Shown: positions 1-8,576 of the stretch, piece after piece | How the letters are laid out: each line of letters opens with the position of its first letter | Numbering within the stretch: the stretch's first letter is position 1 | Assembly (NCBI RefSeq): GCF_000472785.1 | Contig: NZ_AXAL01000031.1 | Span: 24,756-88,755, forward strand | DNA from: Mesorhizobium loti CJ3sym | GTDB lineage: Bacteria; Pseudomonadota; Alphaproteobacteria; Rhizobiales; Rhizobiaceae | DNA: 64,000 nt | Direction: 5' to 3' | Notes under the pieces: model-generated | Told to the model about the DNA's origin: nothing | Database searches by the model: none | The model's input: only the letters and a program-made list of their open reading frames with translations | Program-made: the position numbers and the translations under genes

Positions 1-706
1 TGACCTCGAAATCGATGCCGTCGAGATAGGGCAGCGGCTTGCCGTCCTCGCCCTTCGCCCAGTAGTTCTCGTTGCGGGTCAGCTTCATCGACTGGCCGTG
101 GTCCCAGGATTGCAGGACGAACGGACCGGAACTGATCGGATGCGCCGAGAAGCTCTTCGCCTTTTCCTCGTCGGTTGTCCCTTCCGAGGCTTCGAACGCC
201 TTCATCGGCAGGATCGCGGTGTTGAACACGGTGAGCGAGGCGAGGATCGCCGGATCGGTGTTCTTGAGCTTGATGATGACGGTGTGGTCGCCTTCGGTGG
301 TGACGTCCTGGATCGAGCCGACCAGGAAATTCCAGATGCCTTTCTTCGGATCTGCGGCGCGCTTCAGCGACCACTGCACGTCGGCCGGGGTGATCGGCGA
401 TCCGTCGGAAAACTTGATGCCGTCGCGCAAGGTCAGCGTGACGGTGAGCCCGTCGCCGGACACCTTCCACTCCGTCGCCAGGCCCGGCTTCAGGCCCTTG
501 CCGTCGTCGGTGGGCAGGATCAGCGTGTCGTAGAGATTGGACAGGACCCAGATGTCGACGTTTGCATCGTTGAGCACCGGATCGAGAAAGAGGCTGTCCG
601 CATAGCGGCCGTATTTCAGGGTGCCGCCGCGTTCGACCGCAAGCGCGCTGTAGCTGGTTCCAACGAGAAGTGCCGCGCTCAGCGCGGCCTTGACGAGCGT
701 GTTCAT
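1..706 (-). CDS. Peptide-type ABC transporter solute-binding protein, N-terminal part (partial)
   Basis: About 235 residues of a periplasmic solute-binding protein of the SBP_bac_5 (dipeptide/oligopeptide) family run off the left edge of the window. The protein starts at the ATG complementary to 704-706 and opens with a Sec signal peptide (MNTLVKAALSAALLVGTSYS, then ALA). The mature part shows family landmarks: GGTLKYGRYADS near the start, NLYDTLI, the LRDGIKFSDGSPITPADV segment and SGPFVLQSWDHGQ. The family delivers peptides, opines or other small amides and sugars to an inner-membrane permease. The rest of the protein and probably the permease and ATPase genes lie to the left. It is divergent from the GntR gene at 894 and shares the 187-base intergenic region, so it may be one of that regulator's targets. 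The substrate cannot be told. Confidence 0.9.
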   Translation of the reverse strand, partial: MNTLVKAALSAALLVGTSYSALAVERGGTLKYGRYADSLFLDPVLNDANVDIWVLSNLYDTLILPTDDGKGLKPGLATEWKVSGDGLTVTLTLRDGIKFSDGSPITPADVQWSLKRAADPKKGIWNFLVGSIQDVTTEGDHTVIIKLKNTDPAILASLTVFNTAILPMKAFEASEGTTDEEKAKSFSAHPISSGPFVLQSWDHGQSMKLTRNENYWAKGEDGKPLPYLDGIDFEV

Positions 707-893
707 GACGGCTCCCGTATCTCCAGAGGAATTTTCAAGTGTTATTGTTGGCCATAACGTTTTCACGCAAGGCCCATCGTGTCAACGGGATTGTCCCAAG
801 GAAAGCGGCACTCTGGCGCAACAACGCGCTTGTCACCCAAGAACGACCGGACTAAGCGTTATAGGTGAGTAATACACTTGAATTGGGACCTGA

Positions 894-1868
894 ATGGAGT
901 TCTCGGTCGATCGCGATCTGCCAGTTCCCCTGCGCACGCAGTTGCAGGGACTGATCGAATACGGCATCGCCTGCGGCGAATTGGTGCCGGGAGAGCTGCT
1001 TCCCTCGGTCAGGGAACTGGCCGAGCGCATCGGTGTTGCCCCAATGACGGTCAGCCAGGTCTATGGCGACCTCAAGGCTTCAGGCATGATCGAAACGCGT
1101 CCCGGTTCCGGCACGTTCGTCACCAGCAGCGGGCGTGCGAGGCTGGCCGCCCGCCCGGAGGCGATGGAACTGCACAGGCGGATCGACGCGCTGATTGATG
1201 CCGGAACGGCCGCAGGGATCCGGCCGGCCGAACTCGTCTCGCTGGTCAGCGCGCGCGCCTTCTATCGCGACAGCATAGGTGCCCGGACCAGGATCGTCAT
1301 GATCGGACTGTTCACCGACGCCACCGCCAGCTATGCGCGCTTCATCGCCGCGCGCCTCGGAAATGGCGTGACCGTCGAGCCGCTGACGATCTCGGCCATC
1401 GAACGTGATCCTGCCGCCCGCGCGCGCGCCAATTCGGCCGATCTCGCCGTCACCTTCGTCAATCGTCAGCGCGAGGTGATGTCGCTGGTCACCAACACCA
1501 AGGTGGTGTCGATCAGCTTCATCCCTTCGGAAGAAACGCGAAAGGCGCTGGCCGCGCTGGATTCGCTGGCCCGCGTGGCCGTCATATCCAGGTTTCCGGA
1601 CTTCCTGCCGATCATGAAGGCCGGCGTCCAGCGCTTCGCCCCCCATGTCGAGCATCTGACTGGTGCCACGCTCGAGACGCCGGACTTGGAGGCACTGCTC
1701 GGTGGCTCCGATGTCGTGGTGTTCGCCAGCGGCGCCGAGGATGTCCTGGCGAAATTGCAGGCGGGCGTCACCGCGTTCGAATATCGGCACGCCCCCGACA
1801 CCGCCGAGATAGAGCGCGTGCTGGTGCCGCTGATCAATGCAACGGACGAGGAGAGGAAGGCATCGTGA
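894..1868 (+). CDS. GntR-family transcriptional regulator with C-terminal sensing domain
   Basis: A 324-residue regulator. Residues 1-75 form a GntR winged helix: PLRTQLQGLIEYGIACGEL, then LPSVRELAERIGVAPMTVSQ and the wing ending RPGSGTFV. Residues about 115-320 are not the usual FadR or aminotransferase effector domain; alternating hydrophobic strands such as RIVMIGLF and ADLAVTFV suggest a Rossmann-like small-molecule sensor resembling sugar-binding LacI or periplasmic folds (inference). The last codons overlap the start of the creatininase gene by four bases (ATG at 1865, TGA at 1866-1868), so regulator and enzymes are translationally coupled. It probably senses the substrate or an intermediate of the downstream pathway and may also act on the divergent binding-protein gene. 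The upstream sequence GGGACC is only a weak ribosome site. Confidence 0.88.
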   Translation: MEFSVDRDLPVPLRTQLQGLIEYGIACGELVPGELLPSVRELAERIGVAPMTVSQVYGDLKASGMIETRPGSGTFVTSSGRARLAARPEAMELHRRIDALIDAGTAAGIRPAELVSLVSARAFYRDSIGARTRIVMIGLFTDATASYARFIAARLGNGVTVEPLTISAIERDPAARARANSADLAVTFVNRQREVMSLVTNTKVVSISFIPSEETRKALAALDSLARVAVISRFPDFLPIMKAGVQRFAPHVEHLTGATLETPDLEALLGGSDVVVFASGAEDVLAKLQAGVTAFEYRHAPDTAEIERVLVPLINATDEERKAS

Positions 1869-2566
1869 AAATTTCCGAATGCAACTGGCGGCAGGTCGAA
1901 CAGTATCTCGGCAAGGATGATCGCGCGGTTCTTCCGCTGGGCAGCACTGAACAACACGCGCAGCTGTCATTGTCGGTCGATTCGATCCTGTCCGAGCGCG
2001 TAGCGACGGAAGCGGCAGAGCCGCTCGGCATTCCGGTATTTCCGGTGGTCGCCTATGGGCTGACGCCCTATTTCATGGCCTATCCCGGTTCGATCAGCCT
2101 GCGCACCGAAACCTATATTCGCCTTGTCAGGGACATCCTCGACGGCATGCGCGCACAAGGGTTCCGTCGCATCCTCATCGTCAACGGCCATGGCGGCAAC
2201 CAGCCGGCCGGCGCCCTGGCGATCGAATGGATGGCCGACAATCCCGATACCGCGATAAAATTCCACAATTGGTGGGCTGCCCCTGCCACGATGGGCAAGG
2301 TGCGGGAGATCGATCCGGTCGCCTCGCACGCCTCCTGGATGGAGAATTTCCCCTGGACCCGGCTGGCCGGCGTGAAACCGCCGACGCAGCAGAAGCCGAT
2401 GATCGACCTTGCCCGTATGCGTCTGATGTCGCCCAAGGCGGTTCGCGACTATCTCGGCGACGGCAACTTCGGCGGATATTACGAGCGGCCGGACGAGGAC
2501 ATGCAGGCGATCTGGGACATCGCGGTCAGGGAGACGCGCGATCTGCTCGAAGGGCCATGGTCATGA
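1865..2566 (+). CDS. Creatininase-family amidohydrolase
   Basis: A 233-residue protein of the creatininase/FAPy-deformylase family, metal enzymes that open cyclic amides or hydrolyse formamides. Family signatures are visible: LPLGSTEQHAQLSLSVDSIL near residues 20-40 supplies Glu, His and Asp metal ligands (many homologues have the order E-H-D in GSTEQHGPHLP), and NGHGGNQ near residue 105 carries the conserved His. The length is close to the usual 230-260. It overlaps both the regulator upstream and the ketopantoate-reductase-like gene downstream (ATGA at 2563-2566), so it is the first enzyme of the operon. True creatinine use is only one possibility; the neighbours (M20 peptidase, isochorismatase-fold hydrolase) suggest an amide or lactam intermediate. 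Confidence 0.88.
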   Translation: MKISECNWRQVEQYLGKDDRAVLPLGSTEQHAQLSLSVDSILSERVATEAAEPLGIPVFPVVAYGLTPYFMAYPGSISLRTETYIRLVRDILDGMRAQGFRRILIVNGHGGNQPAGALAIEWMADNPDTAIKFHNWWAAPATMGKVREIDPVASHASWMENFPWTRLAGVKPPTQQKPMIDLARMRLMSPKAVRDYLGDGNFGGYYERPDEDMQAIWDIAVRETRDLLEGPWS

Positions 2567-3609
2567 ATGAGACCGGACCGATCCTGATCTGGGGTGCCGG
2601 GGCGATCGGCGGCACGCTTGGTGCCGCATTCATCCGCGCCGGCCATGCCGTCACCTTCGTCGACAGCGATGCCGGCCATGTCGACGCGATAAACGCGAAT
2701 GGCTTGCGTATAGACGGACCGATTTTCCAGGATACCGTCATGGCACCAGCCTTCCTGCCGGCCACCGTCACCGGCCGCTTCGAGCGGATTTTCCTGTGCG
2801 TCAAGGCACATCACACGCGCGTTGCCGCCGCAGCGCTGTTGCCTCATCTGGCCGATGGCGGCTGCGTGGTCTCGGCCCAGAACGGACTGAACGAACTCAC
2901 CATCGCCGAAATCGTCGGCGAGCAGCGCACGGTCGGCTGCTTTGTCAATTTCGGCGCGGATTACCTGGAGCCGGGCGTCGTCCATTTCAGCGGCCATGGC
3001 GCGGTGGTCATCGGTGAACTCGACGGCAAGCGCACGCCGCGTATCGCGGGGCTTCACCTACTGATGCAGGATTTCGAGCCGAAGGCGGTGCTCACCGACA
3101 ACATCTGGGGCTATCTCTGGGGCAAGATGATCTACGGCGCGCTGCTCTTCGCCACGGCGCTGACCGACGATTCCATCGCCGATGTGTTCGCCGACCGCCG
3201 CTATCGCCCGGTACTCGCGGCGGTGGGGCTGGAAGTCGGCGCCGTCGCCAAGGCGAATGGCGTCAGGGCAGAGGCATTCGACGGCTTCGACCCCGGCGCT
3301 TTCGCGCCCGGCTCATCCACCGCCGCCACCGACCGCTCCTTCGACGAGATGGTCGTGCACAACCGTCGGTCGGCGAAGTCTCACACCGGCATCTGGCGCG
3401 ACCTCGCCATCCGCAAGCGCAAGACGGAAGTCGATGCGCAGATATTCCCGATCGTCGAGATCGGACAGAAGCTCGGCATGCCGACGCCGTTGACGGCGCG
3501 TACGGTCGAGATGATCCACGAAATCGAGGACGGCAAACGGCGCCTGGTTCTGAGCAATCTCGATGAACTGGCCGAAGCCATGCCGAGCACTCCGGCAGGC
3601 GCCAGATGA
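2563..3609 (+). CDS. Ketopantoate-reductase-like oxidoreductase (ApbA/PanE family)
   Basis: A 348-residue NADPH-dependent oxidoreductase. The N terminus has the dinucleotide-binding motif GAGAIGGTLGAAF; FLCVKAHHT and the QNGLNE segment near residue 100 are typical of ketopantoate reductases, and the helical C-terminal domain contains the family landmark KMIYGALLFATALT. The ATG at 2563 overlaps the creatininase stop by four bases; an in-frame ATG at 2557 is a less likely start. Many family members outside pantothenate synthesis reduce or oxidise other 2-oxo or 2-hydroxy acids, and the place of this gene in a catabolic operon argues for such a role here (inference). The end overlaps the SDR start (ATGA at 3606). 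Confidence 0.87.
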   Translation: MNETGPILIWGAGAIGGTLGAAFIRAGHAVTFVDSDAGHVDAINANGLRIDGPIFQDTVMAPAFLPATVTGRFERIFLCVKAHHTRVAAAALLPHLADGGCVVSAQNGLNELTIAEIVGEQRTVGCFVNFGADYLEPGVVHFSGHGAVVIGELDGKRTPRIAGLHLLMQDFEPKAVLTDNIWGYLWGKMIYGALLFATALTDDSIADVFADRRYRPVLAAVGLEVGAVAKANGVRAEAFDGFDPGAFAPGSSTAATDRSFDEMVVHNRRSAKSHTGIWRDLAIRKRKTEVDAQIFPIVEIGQKLGMPTPLTARTVEMIHEIEDGKRRLVLSNLDELAEAMPSTPAGAR

Positions 3610-4364
3610 ACATCGGCTTCGACAGGCGCACCGTCATCGTCACCGGCGCCGCACACGGCTTTGGCCGCGCGATCGCCAAGGCTTTCGCCGAACGCGGCGC
3701 GGCGGCTCATATCCTGGACGTCAACGAAGCCGGCCTTGCCGAAACGCGCCAGCTTTGCGGCGAAAACTGCCGCACTCATGTCGTCGATGTCGGCGACCGC
3801 GACGCAGTACAAGCAGTCGTCGGCGCGATTGAGGCCGATGCGGGCGCGGTGGATATTCTCGTCAACAACGCTGGCGGCGTGCGCAGTCAGGTCGGGCGAC
3901 CGTTGGAAGAAATCTCCCAGGCCGACTGGCAGACGATTTTCGACGTCAATCTCTCGGGCGCCTTCTTCATGACGCAGGCCGTGGCGCCCGGCATGAAAAA
4001 GCAGCGCTATGGGCGTGTCATCAACATTTCCAGCGGCGCCGGGCTCGGCATCAGCCTCACAGGCATCCAGGCCTATGCCAGCGCCAAGGCTGGCCAGATC
4101 GGGCTGACGCGGCAGCTCGCGCATGAACTTGGCCCCTGGAACATCACCGTCAACAATGTCGCGCCGGGTTTCGTGCGCTCCAATCCCACCACCGAGCGGC
4201 AATGGGAGGCGATGGGCGAGGAAGGCCAGCAAAAGCTGCTGCAGAATATCGCGATGAAGCGGCTCGGCTCACCCGACGACATTGCCGCGATGGTGATGTT
4301 CTTCGCCTCCGATTTCGCCGGCTGGGTCAGCGGTCAGGTGATCAGCGTGGATGGCGGCAAGTGA
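3606..4364 (+). CDS. Short-chain dehydrogenase/reductase
   Basis: A classical SDR of 252 residues: cofactor motif TGAAHGFGRA near the N terminus, NNAG near residue 87, catalytic Ser in INISSGAG, and the Tyr/Lys pair in YASAKAG. The C terminus reads SGQVISVDGGK, the usual end of FabG-like SDRs. These enzymes oxidise secondary alcohols or reduce ketones with NAD(P). It is the third enzyme of a run of genes joined by four-base overlaps (creatininase, ketopantoate-reductase-like, SDR, M20), so all four very likely work in one pathway. Substrate unknown. Confidence 0.92.
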   Translation: MNIGFDRRTVIVTGAAHGFGRAIAKAFAERGAAAHILDVNEAGLAETRQLCGENCRTHVVDVGDRDAVQAVVGAIEADAGAVDILVNNAGGVRSQVGRPLEEISQADWQTIFDVNLSGAFFMTQAVAPGMKKQRYGRVINISSGAGLGISLTGIQAYASAKAGQIGLTRQLAHELGPWNITVNNVAPGFVRSNPTTERQWEAMGEEGQQKLLQNIAMKRLGSPDDIAAMVMFFASDFAGWVSGQVISVDGGK

Positions 4365-5746
4365 GCGACGTCGAGGCCTACCTCGCCGCCCACGCCAGCG
4401 AAGCCCTGGAAGACTTGAAGGCGTTCTGCCGCATTCCGAGCGTCAGCACCGATCCGGCCTATCGCGACGGCATCCGTTCGGCGGCGAGCTTCGTCGCGAA
4501 ACTGCTGACGCGGGCCGGATTCCCGACCGTCGAGATCGTCGAGACAGACGGCCATCCGGCCGTGTTCGGTGAAATTGTCGGCGACGCCGCGACGCCGACC
4601 ATCCTCGTCTACGGCCACTACGATGTGCAGCCGCCGGATCCGGTCGAGAAATGGACCACGCCGCCCTTCGAGCCGACAGTGCGTGACAACCGCCTCTATG
4701 CGCGCGGCGTTTCGGACGACAAAGGTCCGGTGCTGATCCCGATCCTGGTCGTCGAGGCATTCCTGAAGACCGCCGGTCGCCTGCCGCTCAACATCAAGAT
4801 GCTTGTCGAGGGCGAGGAGGAATCCGGCAGCCCGCATTTTTCGCCGCTGGTTGAAAAGATGCGCCAGCGCCTGGCCTGCGACCTCGTTGTCTCCGCCGAT
4901 GGCGCCATGTGGCGCGCCGACCGGCCATCGATGACGGTGGCCAGCCGCGGCATGGTCGCGATCGACGTGGTGGTGACGGGCGCGGCGAAGGATCTTCATT
5001 CCGGCCGCCACGGCGGCAGTGCGCCAAATCCCATTCGCGCGCTCGCCGCCCTGCTGGCCAGCCTGCACGACAGCGATGGCGCCGTTACCGTGCCGGGCTT
5101 CATGGACGACGTCACGCCGCCCGATCCGGCCATTCTTGAAGCGATCGATGCCGCCAGCTTCGATACCGCCGCCTACTTCGCCGGGATTGGCGCTCCGGCG
5201 CCCGATCCACAGCCCTCCGGCCACGACCTTCTGGTTCGTCAATGGCTGGTACCGACACTTGAATTCAACGGCATATTCGGCGGTTATTCGGGACCGGGCA
5301 CCAAGACGGTCATTCCTTCGTCGGCGGGCGCCAAGATCACGTGCCGCCTCGTCGCCGGACAGGAGCCCGGCAAGGTTGCCGATGCTATCCGGCACCATCT
5401 CGAAGCACAATTGCCAAAGGGTTATTCGCTCGACGTCCAACGCCACGGCCCTGGCACCAAGGCGTTCTCGATCGATCCCGACCTGCCTGCCCTTGCCATC
5501 GCCGAAACGCTGCTCGGCGAGATGATGGGAGCGAAATCGTTGCGGGTTGCCATGGGTGCAACGATCCCGATCGGCAGCGTCTTCAAGGAGCATCTCGGCG
5601 TCGGCACGATCTTCTTCTCGTTCTCGACCTCCGACGAGGACTACCATGCGCCGAACGAATTCTTCCGGCTCGAGAATTTCAAAATCGGCCAGATCGCCTG
5701 GGCACGGCTGTTTCAGCGCTTGGGCTTGTCGATGAGCGGAAAGTAA
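4361..5746 (+). CDS. M20-family dipeptidase / amidohydrolase
   Basis: A 461-residue zinc peptidase of the M20 (ArgE/DapE/carnosinase) family. The chosen start is GTG at 4361, which overlaps the SDR stop as GTGA and gives the expected N terminus VSDVEAYLAAHASEAL; longer in-frame extensions would run through the SDR gene. Metal-site motifs are present: YGHYDVQPPDP (His and Asp ligands), GVSDDKGPVL, and EGEEESGS with the catalytic Glu pair. The SADGAMW region and a later HSGRHGG, in the dimerisation domain, match long dipeptidases such as CNDP-like proteins. In this operon it probably splits a peptide or N-acyl bond in the substrate or in a product of the creatininase step (inference). Confidence 0.9.
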   Translation: MSDVEAYLAAHASEALEDLKAFCRIPSVSTDPAYRDGIRSAASFVAKLLTRAGFPTVEIVETDGHPAVFGEIVGDAATPTILVYGHYDVQPPDPVEKWTTPPFEPTVRDNRLYARGVSDDKGPVLIPILVVEAFLKTAGRLPLNIKMLVEGEEESGSPHFSPLVEKMRQRLACDLVVSADGAMWRADRPSMTVASRGMVAIDVVVTGAAKDLHSGRHGGSAPNPIRALAALLASLHDSDGAVTVPGFMDDVTPPDPAILEAIDAASFDTAAYFAGIGAPAPDPQPSGHDLLVRQWLVPTLEFNGIFGGYSGPGTKTVIPSSAGAKITCRLVAGQEPGKVADAIRHHLEAQLPKGYSLDVQRHGPGTKAFSIDPDLPALAIAETLLGEMMGAKSLRVAMGATIPIGSVFKEHLGVGTIFFSFSTSDEDYHAPNEFFRLENFKIGQIAWARLFQRLGLSMSGK

Positions 5747-5880
5747 CTGGGCTGCGTGCAGCGGGACCGGCTTCCGTGCAGCAAGTAGTGGCGTGCAGGC
5801 CCTTCGGCGACGTTCGATCCAGGCCATTGTGTGAAGAGTGGGCATTCACTAGTCTTCCCGTTAGGCTGGGAAATGCACGC
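5747..5880 (+). promoter_or_regulatory. Spacer before the diol dehydratase with three CGTGCAG repeats
   Basis: This 134-base spacer is the first real break in an otherwise overlapping operon. The heptamer CGTGCAG occurs three times on the same strand, at 5755-5761, 5775-5781 and 5792-5798, with starts 20 and 17 bases apart. That spacing is what one expects of protein sites lying roughly on one face of the helix, so an operator is possible. I do not recognise a cobalamin riboswitch here. The ribosome site before the dehydratase ATG is weak (GGGAAA). Confidence 0.3.
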
Positions 5881-8151
5881 ATGGTACCGAAACTGAACCG
5901 CTGGAAGCGCTTCGCCGACTGGGACGAGCGGCCGTTGCGGCTGGACAAGTTCGCGGCAGAAGACCCCGCCAACGGCTTCTCCGCCTTCTCAAGCCCGGCC
6001 GATCCCAAACCTGGCATCGGCATCACCGGCGGGCGCGTCGTGTCCCTCGATGGGGTGCTTGAACACGACTACGACATGATCGACCGCTTCATTGCCCGCC
6101 ACCACATCGACCCGGAGGTGGCGCCTGAAGCGATGGCTTTGGACTCGGCGACCGTCGCACGCTGGCTGGTCGACATGAATGTGCCGCGCGAAACGCTGGT
6201 GCGGCTCGCGCACGGCATGACACCCGCGAAACTTGCCGAGGTGGTGGCGCAGCTCAACGCGCTGGAGATCGCCTTCGCCTATTCGAAGATGCGGGCACGC
6301 AAGACGCCGGGCAACCAGGCGCATGTCACCAACGCCAAGGACGACCCGCTCCAGCTCGCCGCCGATGCCGCAACCGCCGTCGCCTTTGGCTTCGACGAGA
6401 TCGAAACGACGATGCGCGTATCACGCAACGCCTGGTCCAACGCGGTGGCGTGTGCGGTGGGCGGTGCGGTCGGCCGCTGGGGGACGCTGTTCCAGTGCTC
6501 CAGCGAGGAAGCGGAGGAGCTGCGCATCGCCATGGCCGGCTTTACCTCCTACGCCGAAACCGTTTCCGTCTACGGAACCGAGAAATCGTTCACCGATGGC
6601 GACGACACGCCGTGGTCCAAGGCATTTCTGGCCGCCGCTTATGCCTCGCGCGGCGTCAAGATGCGCTGCACCTCGGGTGCCGGCTCCGAATTGCTGATGG
6701 GCTTCCATGAAGCAAAATCGCTGCTTTATCTGGAAGCGCGCTGCCTCTGCCTGCAGCGTGGCATGGGCGTGCAGGGCACGCAAAATGGTGGCATCGACGG
6801 AGCGCCCTTGACCGCGACGATACCGGGTGGCGTTCGCGAGCTGATGGCCGAGAACCTCATCGCCGTCTGGCTCGATCTCGAATGCGCGTCCGGCAATGAC
6901 GCGCGCTCCACCGAATCCGAAATTCGTGTCGGCGCCAAGATCCTTCCCTATCTGATCGCCGGCTCGGATCTGATCTGTTCGGGAATGGGATCGATCCTGA
7001 AATACGACAATTCGTTCAACCCGTCGCTGATCAACGGCGAGGAATTGGAAGACTATCTGGTGCTGCAGCGGGATTTCGAGGCCGATGGCGGGTTGACGCC
7101 ACTGCCCGAGTCACGCGCGATCGAGCTGCGCGAGCGGGCGGTGGAGGCGATCGCCGCCGTGTTCGAGGAGCTCGGCCTGTCCTCGCCGACCGAGGACATG
7201 AAGACCAGCGTGGTTTACGCCTCCGGCTCCGACGATACGCGCAGCCTGATGCCGCGCGACGTGTCGTTCATCAGCGAGGCCATCAAGGAGCGCGGCATCA
7301 CTGTGATCGATGTGGTCAAGGCGCTGGCCAACCGCGGTTTCCGCGAAGAGGCCGAGAATCTGCTGAACGTGGTGAAGCTGCGCCTTTCGGGCGACTATCT
7401 CCAGACCTCGGCCATGATCCGCAACGGGCGGATCGTCAGCGCGGTGAACGATCCGAACGACTATCTCGGCCCCGGCTCTGGTTATCGCGTGTCCGAAGAG
7501 CGGCGCCTGCAGCTCAACGATATCCGCGACGTGCTGGATCAGAAGGAAGTGCTGCGCTCGGAAGCCCTGCACGAGAAGGACGAGGCAAGGCACATCCGCT
7601 ATCGCAACCTTGGGCCAGCAGCCAACGGATCGGCGAAGGAAGATGTCGTCATCGGCATCAGCCCGGCCTTCGGGCTGAAGCTTTACCGAACGACGGCCGG
7701 ACATCGGCTTTCCGAAGTCCTTGGCGCCATGCTGAATGCGATCCGCGCGCGTGGGCTCAAGGCGCGCGTCGTTCGCTTTCGCCATACGGCCGATACCTCC
7801 TTCCTCGGTCTGTCCGCCGCCCGGCTTGCCGGCAGCGGCATCGGCATCGGCATCCAGGCCAAGGGCACGGCCGTCATCCATCAGCGCGACCGCCAGCCGC
7901 ACAACAATCTCGAACTGTTTTCCAATGCGCCGATCACCAGGCTCGAGCACTATCGTGCGCTCGGTGCCAATGCGGCGGCCTATGCGCTGGGCGAAATGCC
8001 GGAGCCCATCGTGGTGCCGCAGCGAGGCGAGGCCATGGGGTCGCGCTACCACGCCCGCGTCGCTCTCATCTACGCCATCGAAACCGGGTTGACCGAAGCA
8101 GGTGCTGCCCCCGAAGAAGTCGACATCACCCTGACGGGAGCGAAATCGTGA
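5881..8151 (+). CDS. B12-dependent diol/glycerol dehydratase, fused large and medium subunits
   Basis: A 756-residue protein that joins two subunits of adenosylcobalamin-dependent diol dehydratase, which turns 1,2-diols or glycerol into aldehydes by a radical reaction. Residues 1 to about 545 match PduC and residues about 580-756 match PduD (IGISPAFGLKLY, GSGIGIGIQAKGTAVIHQ, NLELFSNAP). With an offset of five from the Klebsiella enzyme as I remember it, all catalytic residues are kept: Gln146 and His148 (NQAHVTN), Glu175 (FDEIETT), Glu226 (YAETVS), Gln301, Asp340 (ASGND) and Ser367. The stop overlaps the small-subunit start (GTGA at 8148). No reactivase genes and no microcompartment shell genes are in the window. 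The ATG at 5881 was chosen because upstream codons cover the spacer and the M20 gene. Confidence 0.93.
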   Translation: MVPKLNRWKRFADWDERPLRLDKFAAEDPANGFSAFSSPADPKPGIGITGGRVVSLDGVLEHDYDMIDRFIARHHIDPEVAPEAMALDSATVARWLVDMNVPRETLVRLAHGMTPAKLAEVVAQLNALEIAFAYSKMRARKTPGNQAHVTNAKDDPLQLAADAATAVAFGFDEIETTMRVSRNAWSNAVACAVGGAVGRWGTLFQCSSEEAEELRIAMAGFTSYAETVSVYGTEKSFTDGDDTPWSKAFLAAAYASRGVKMRCTSGAGSELLMGFHEAKSLLYLEARCLCLQRGMGVQGTQNGGIDGAPLTATIPGGVRELMAENLIAVWLDLECASGNDARSTESEIRVGAKILPYLIAGSDLICSGMGSILKYDNSFNPSLINGEELEDYLVLQRDFEADGGLTPLPESRAIELRERAVEAIAAVFEELGLSSPTEDMKTSVVYASGSDDTRSLMPRDVSFISEAIKERGITVIDVVKALANRGFREEAENLLNVVKLRLSGDYLQTSAMIRNGRIVSAVNDPNDYLGPGSGYRVSEERRLQLNDIRDVLDQKEVLRSEALHEKDEARHIRYRNLGPAANGSAKEDVVIGISPAFGLKLYRTTAGHRLSEVLGAMLNAIRARGLKARVVRFRHTADTSFLGLSAARLAGSGIGIGIQAKGTAVIHQRDRQPHNNLELFSNAPITRLEHYRALGANAAAYALGEMPEPIVVPQRGEAMGSRYHARVALIYAIETGLTEAGAAPEEVDITLTGAKS

Positions 8152-8567
8152 CCCATACGCGCGCCGACTATCCGCTCGCCGAAACCCAGCCCGGCGCCGT
8201 GACCGGCAAGCACGGCAAGGCGCTTCCGGAGATCACGCTGGATGCGGTGCTTGCCGGCGAGGTGACGATGGAAGACCTTCGCATCACACCGCAGGCGCTG
8301 CAGGCCCAGGCCGACGTGGCCCGCGATGTCGGCCGGCCGACACTGGCCCTCAACTTCGAGCGCGGGGCCGAGCTGGTCGAGGTGCCGCAGGATTTCATCA
8401 TGCAGGTCTACGAACTGCTGCGTCCCGGCCGCGCCAAGTCCAAGGAAGAATTGCTCGGGGCAGCCGCCACGATGCGCGACACCTACCAGGCCGAACGCAT
8501 CGCCCGTTTCATCGAGGAGGCCGCCGAGACCTATGCGGCGCGCGGCCTTTTCACCTTCCGCTTCTGA
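8148..8567 (+). CDS. Diol dehydratase small subunit
   Basis: A 139-residue protein matching the PduE/DhaE small subunit, which completes the dehydratase with the fused protein before it. Recognisable parts are the N-terminal DYPLAETQPGAVTGKHGKAL segment, EITLDAVLAGEVTMEDLRIT, and the acid-amphipathic C-terminal helices ending in LFTFRF. The length is typical for the small subunit (about 140-170). It starts with GTG inside the fused subunit's stop (four-base overlap), which helps to keep subunit amounts equal. The isochorismatase-like gene follows after only nine bases. Confidence 0.92.
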   Translation: MTHTRADYPLAETQPGAVTGKHGKALPEITLDAVLAGEVTMEDLRITPQALQAQADVARDVGRPTLALNFERGAELVEVPQDFIMQVYELLRPGRAKSKEELLGAAATMRDTYQAERIARFIEEAAETYAARGLFTFRF

Positions 8568-8576
8568 AAGGACCGC

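Noticed and set aside
4334..5845. 503-codon open frame on the minus strand
   Set aside because: It lies antisense to the M20 peptidase, whose motifs are certain; its translation is rich in Arg, Gly and His without any family, as expected of a GC-rich shadow frame.
5747..5880. Cobalamin riboswitch before the B12-dependent dehydratase
   Set aside because: I looked for the conserved B12-box and the kissing-loop arms and could not place them; the spacer is also short for this riboswitch class.
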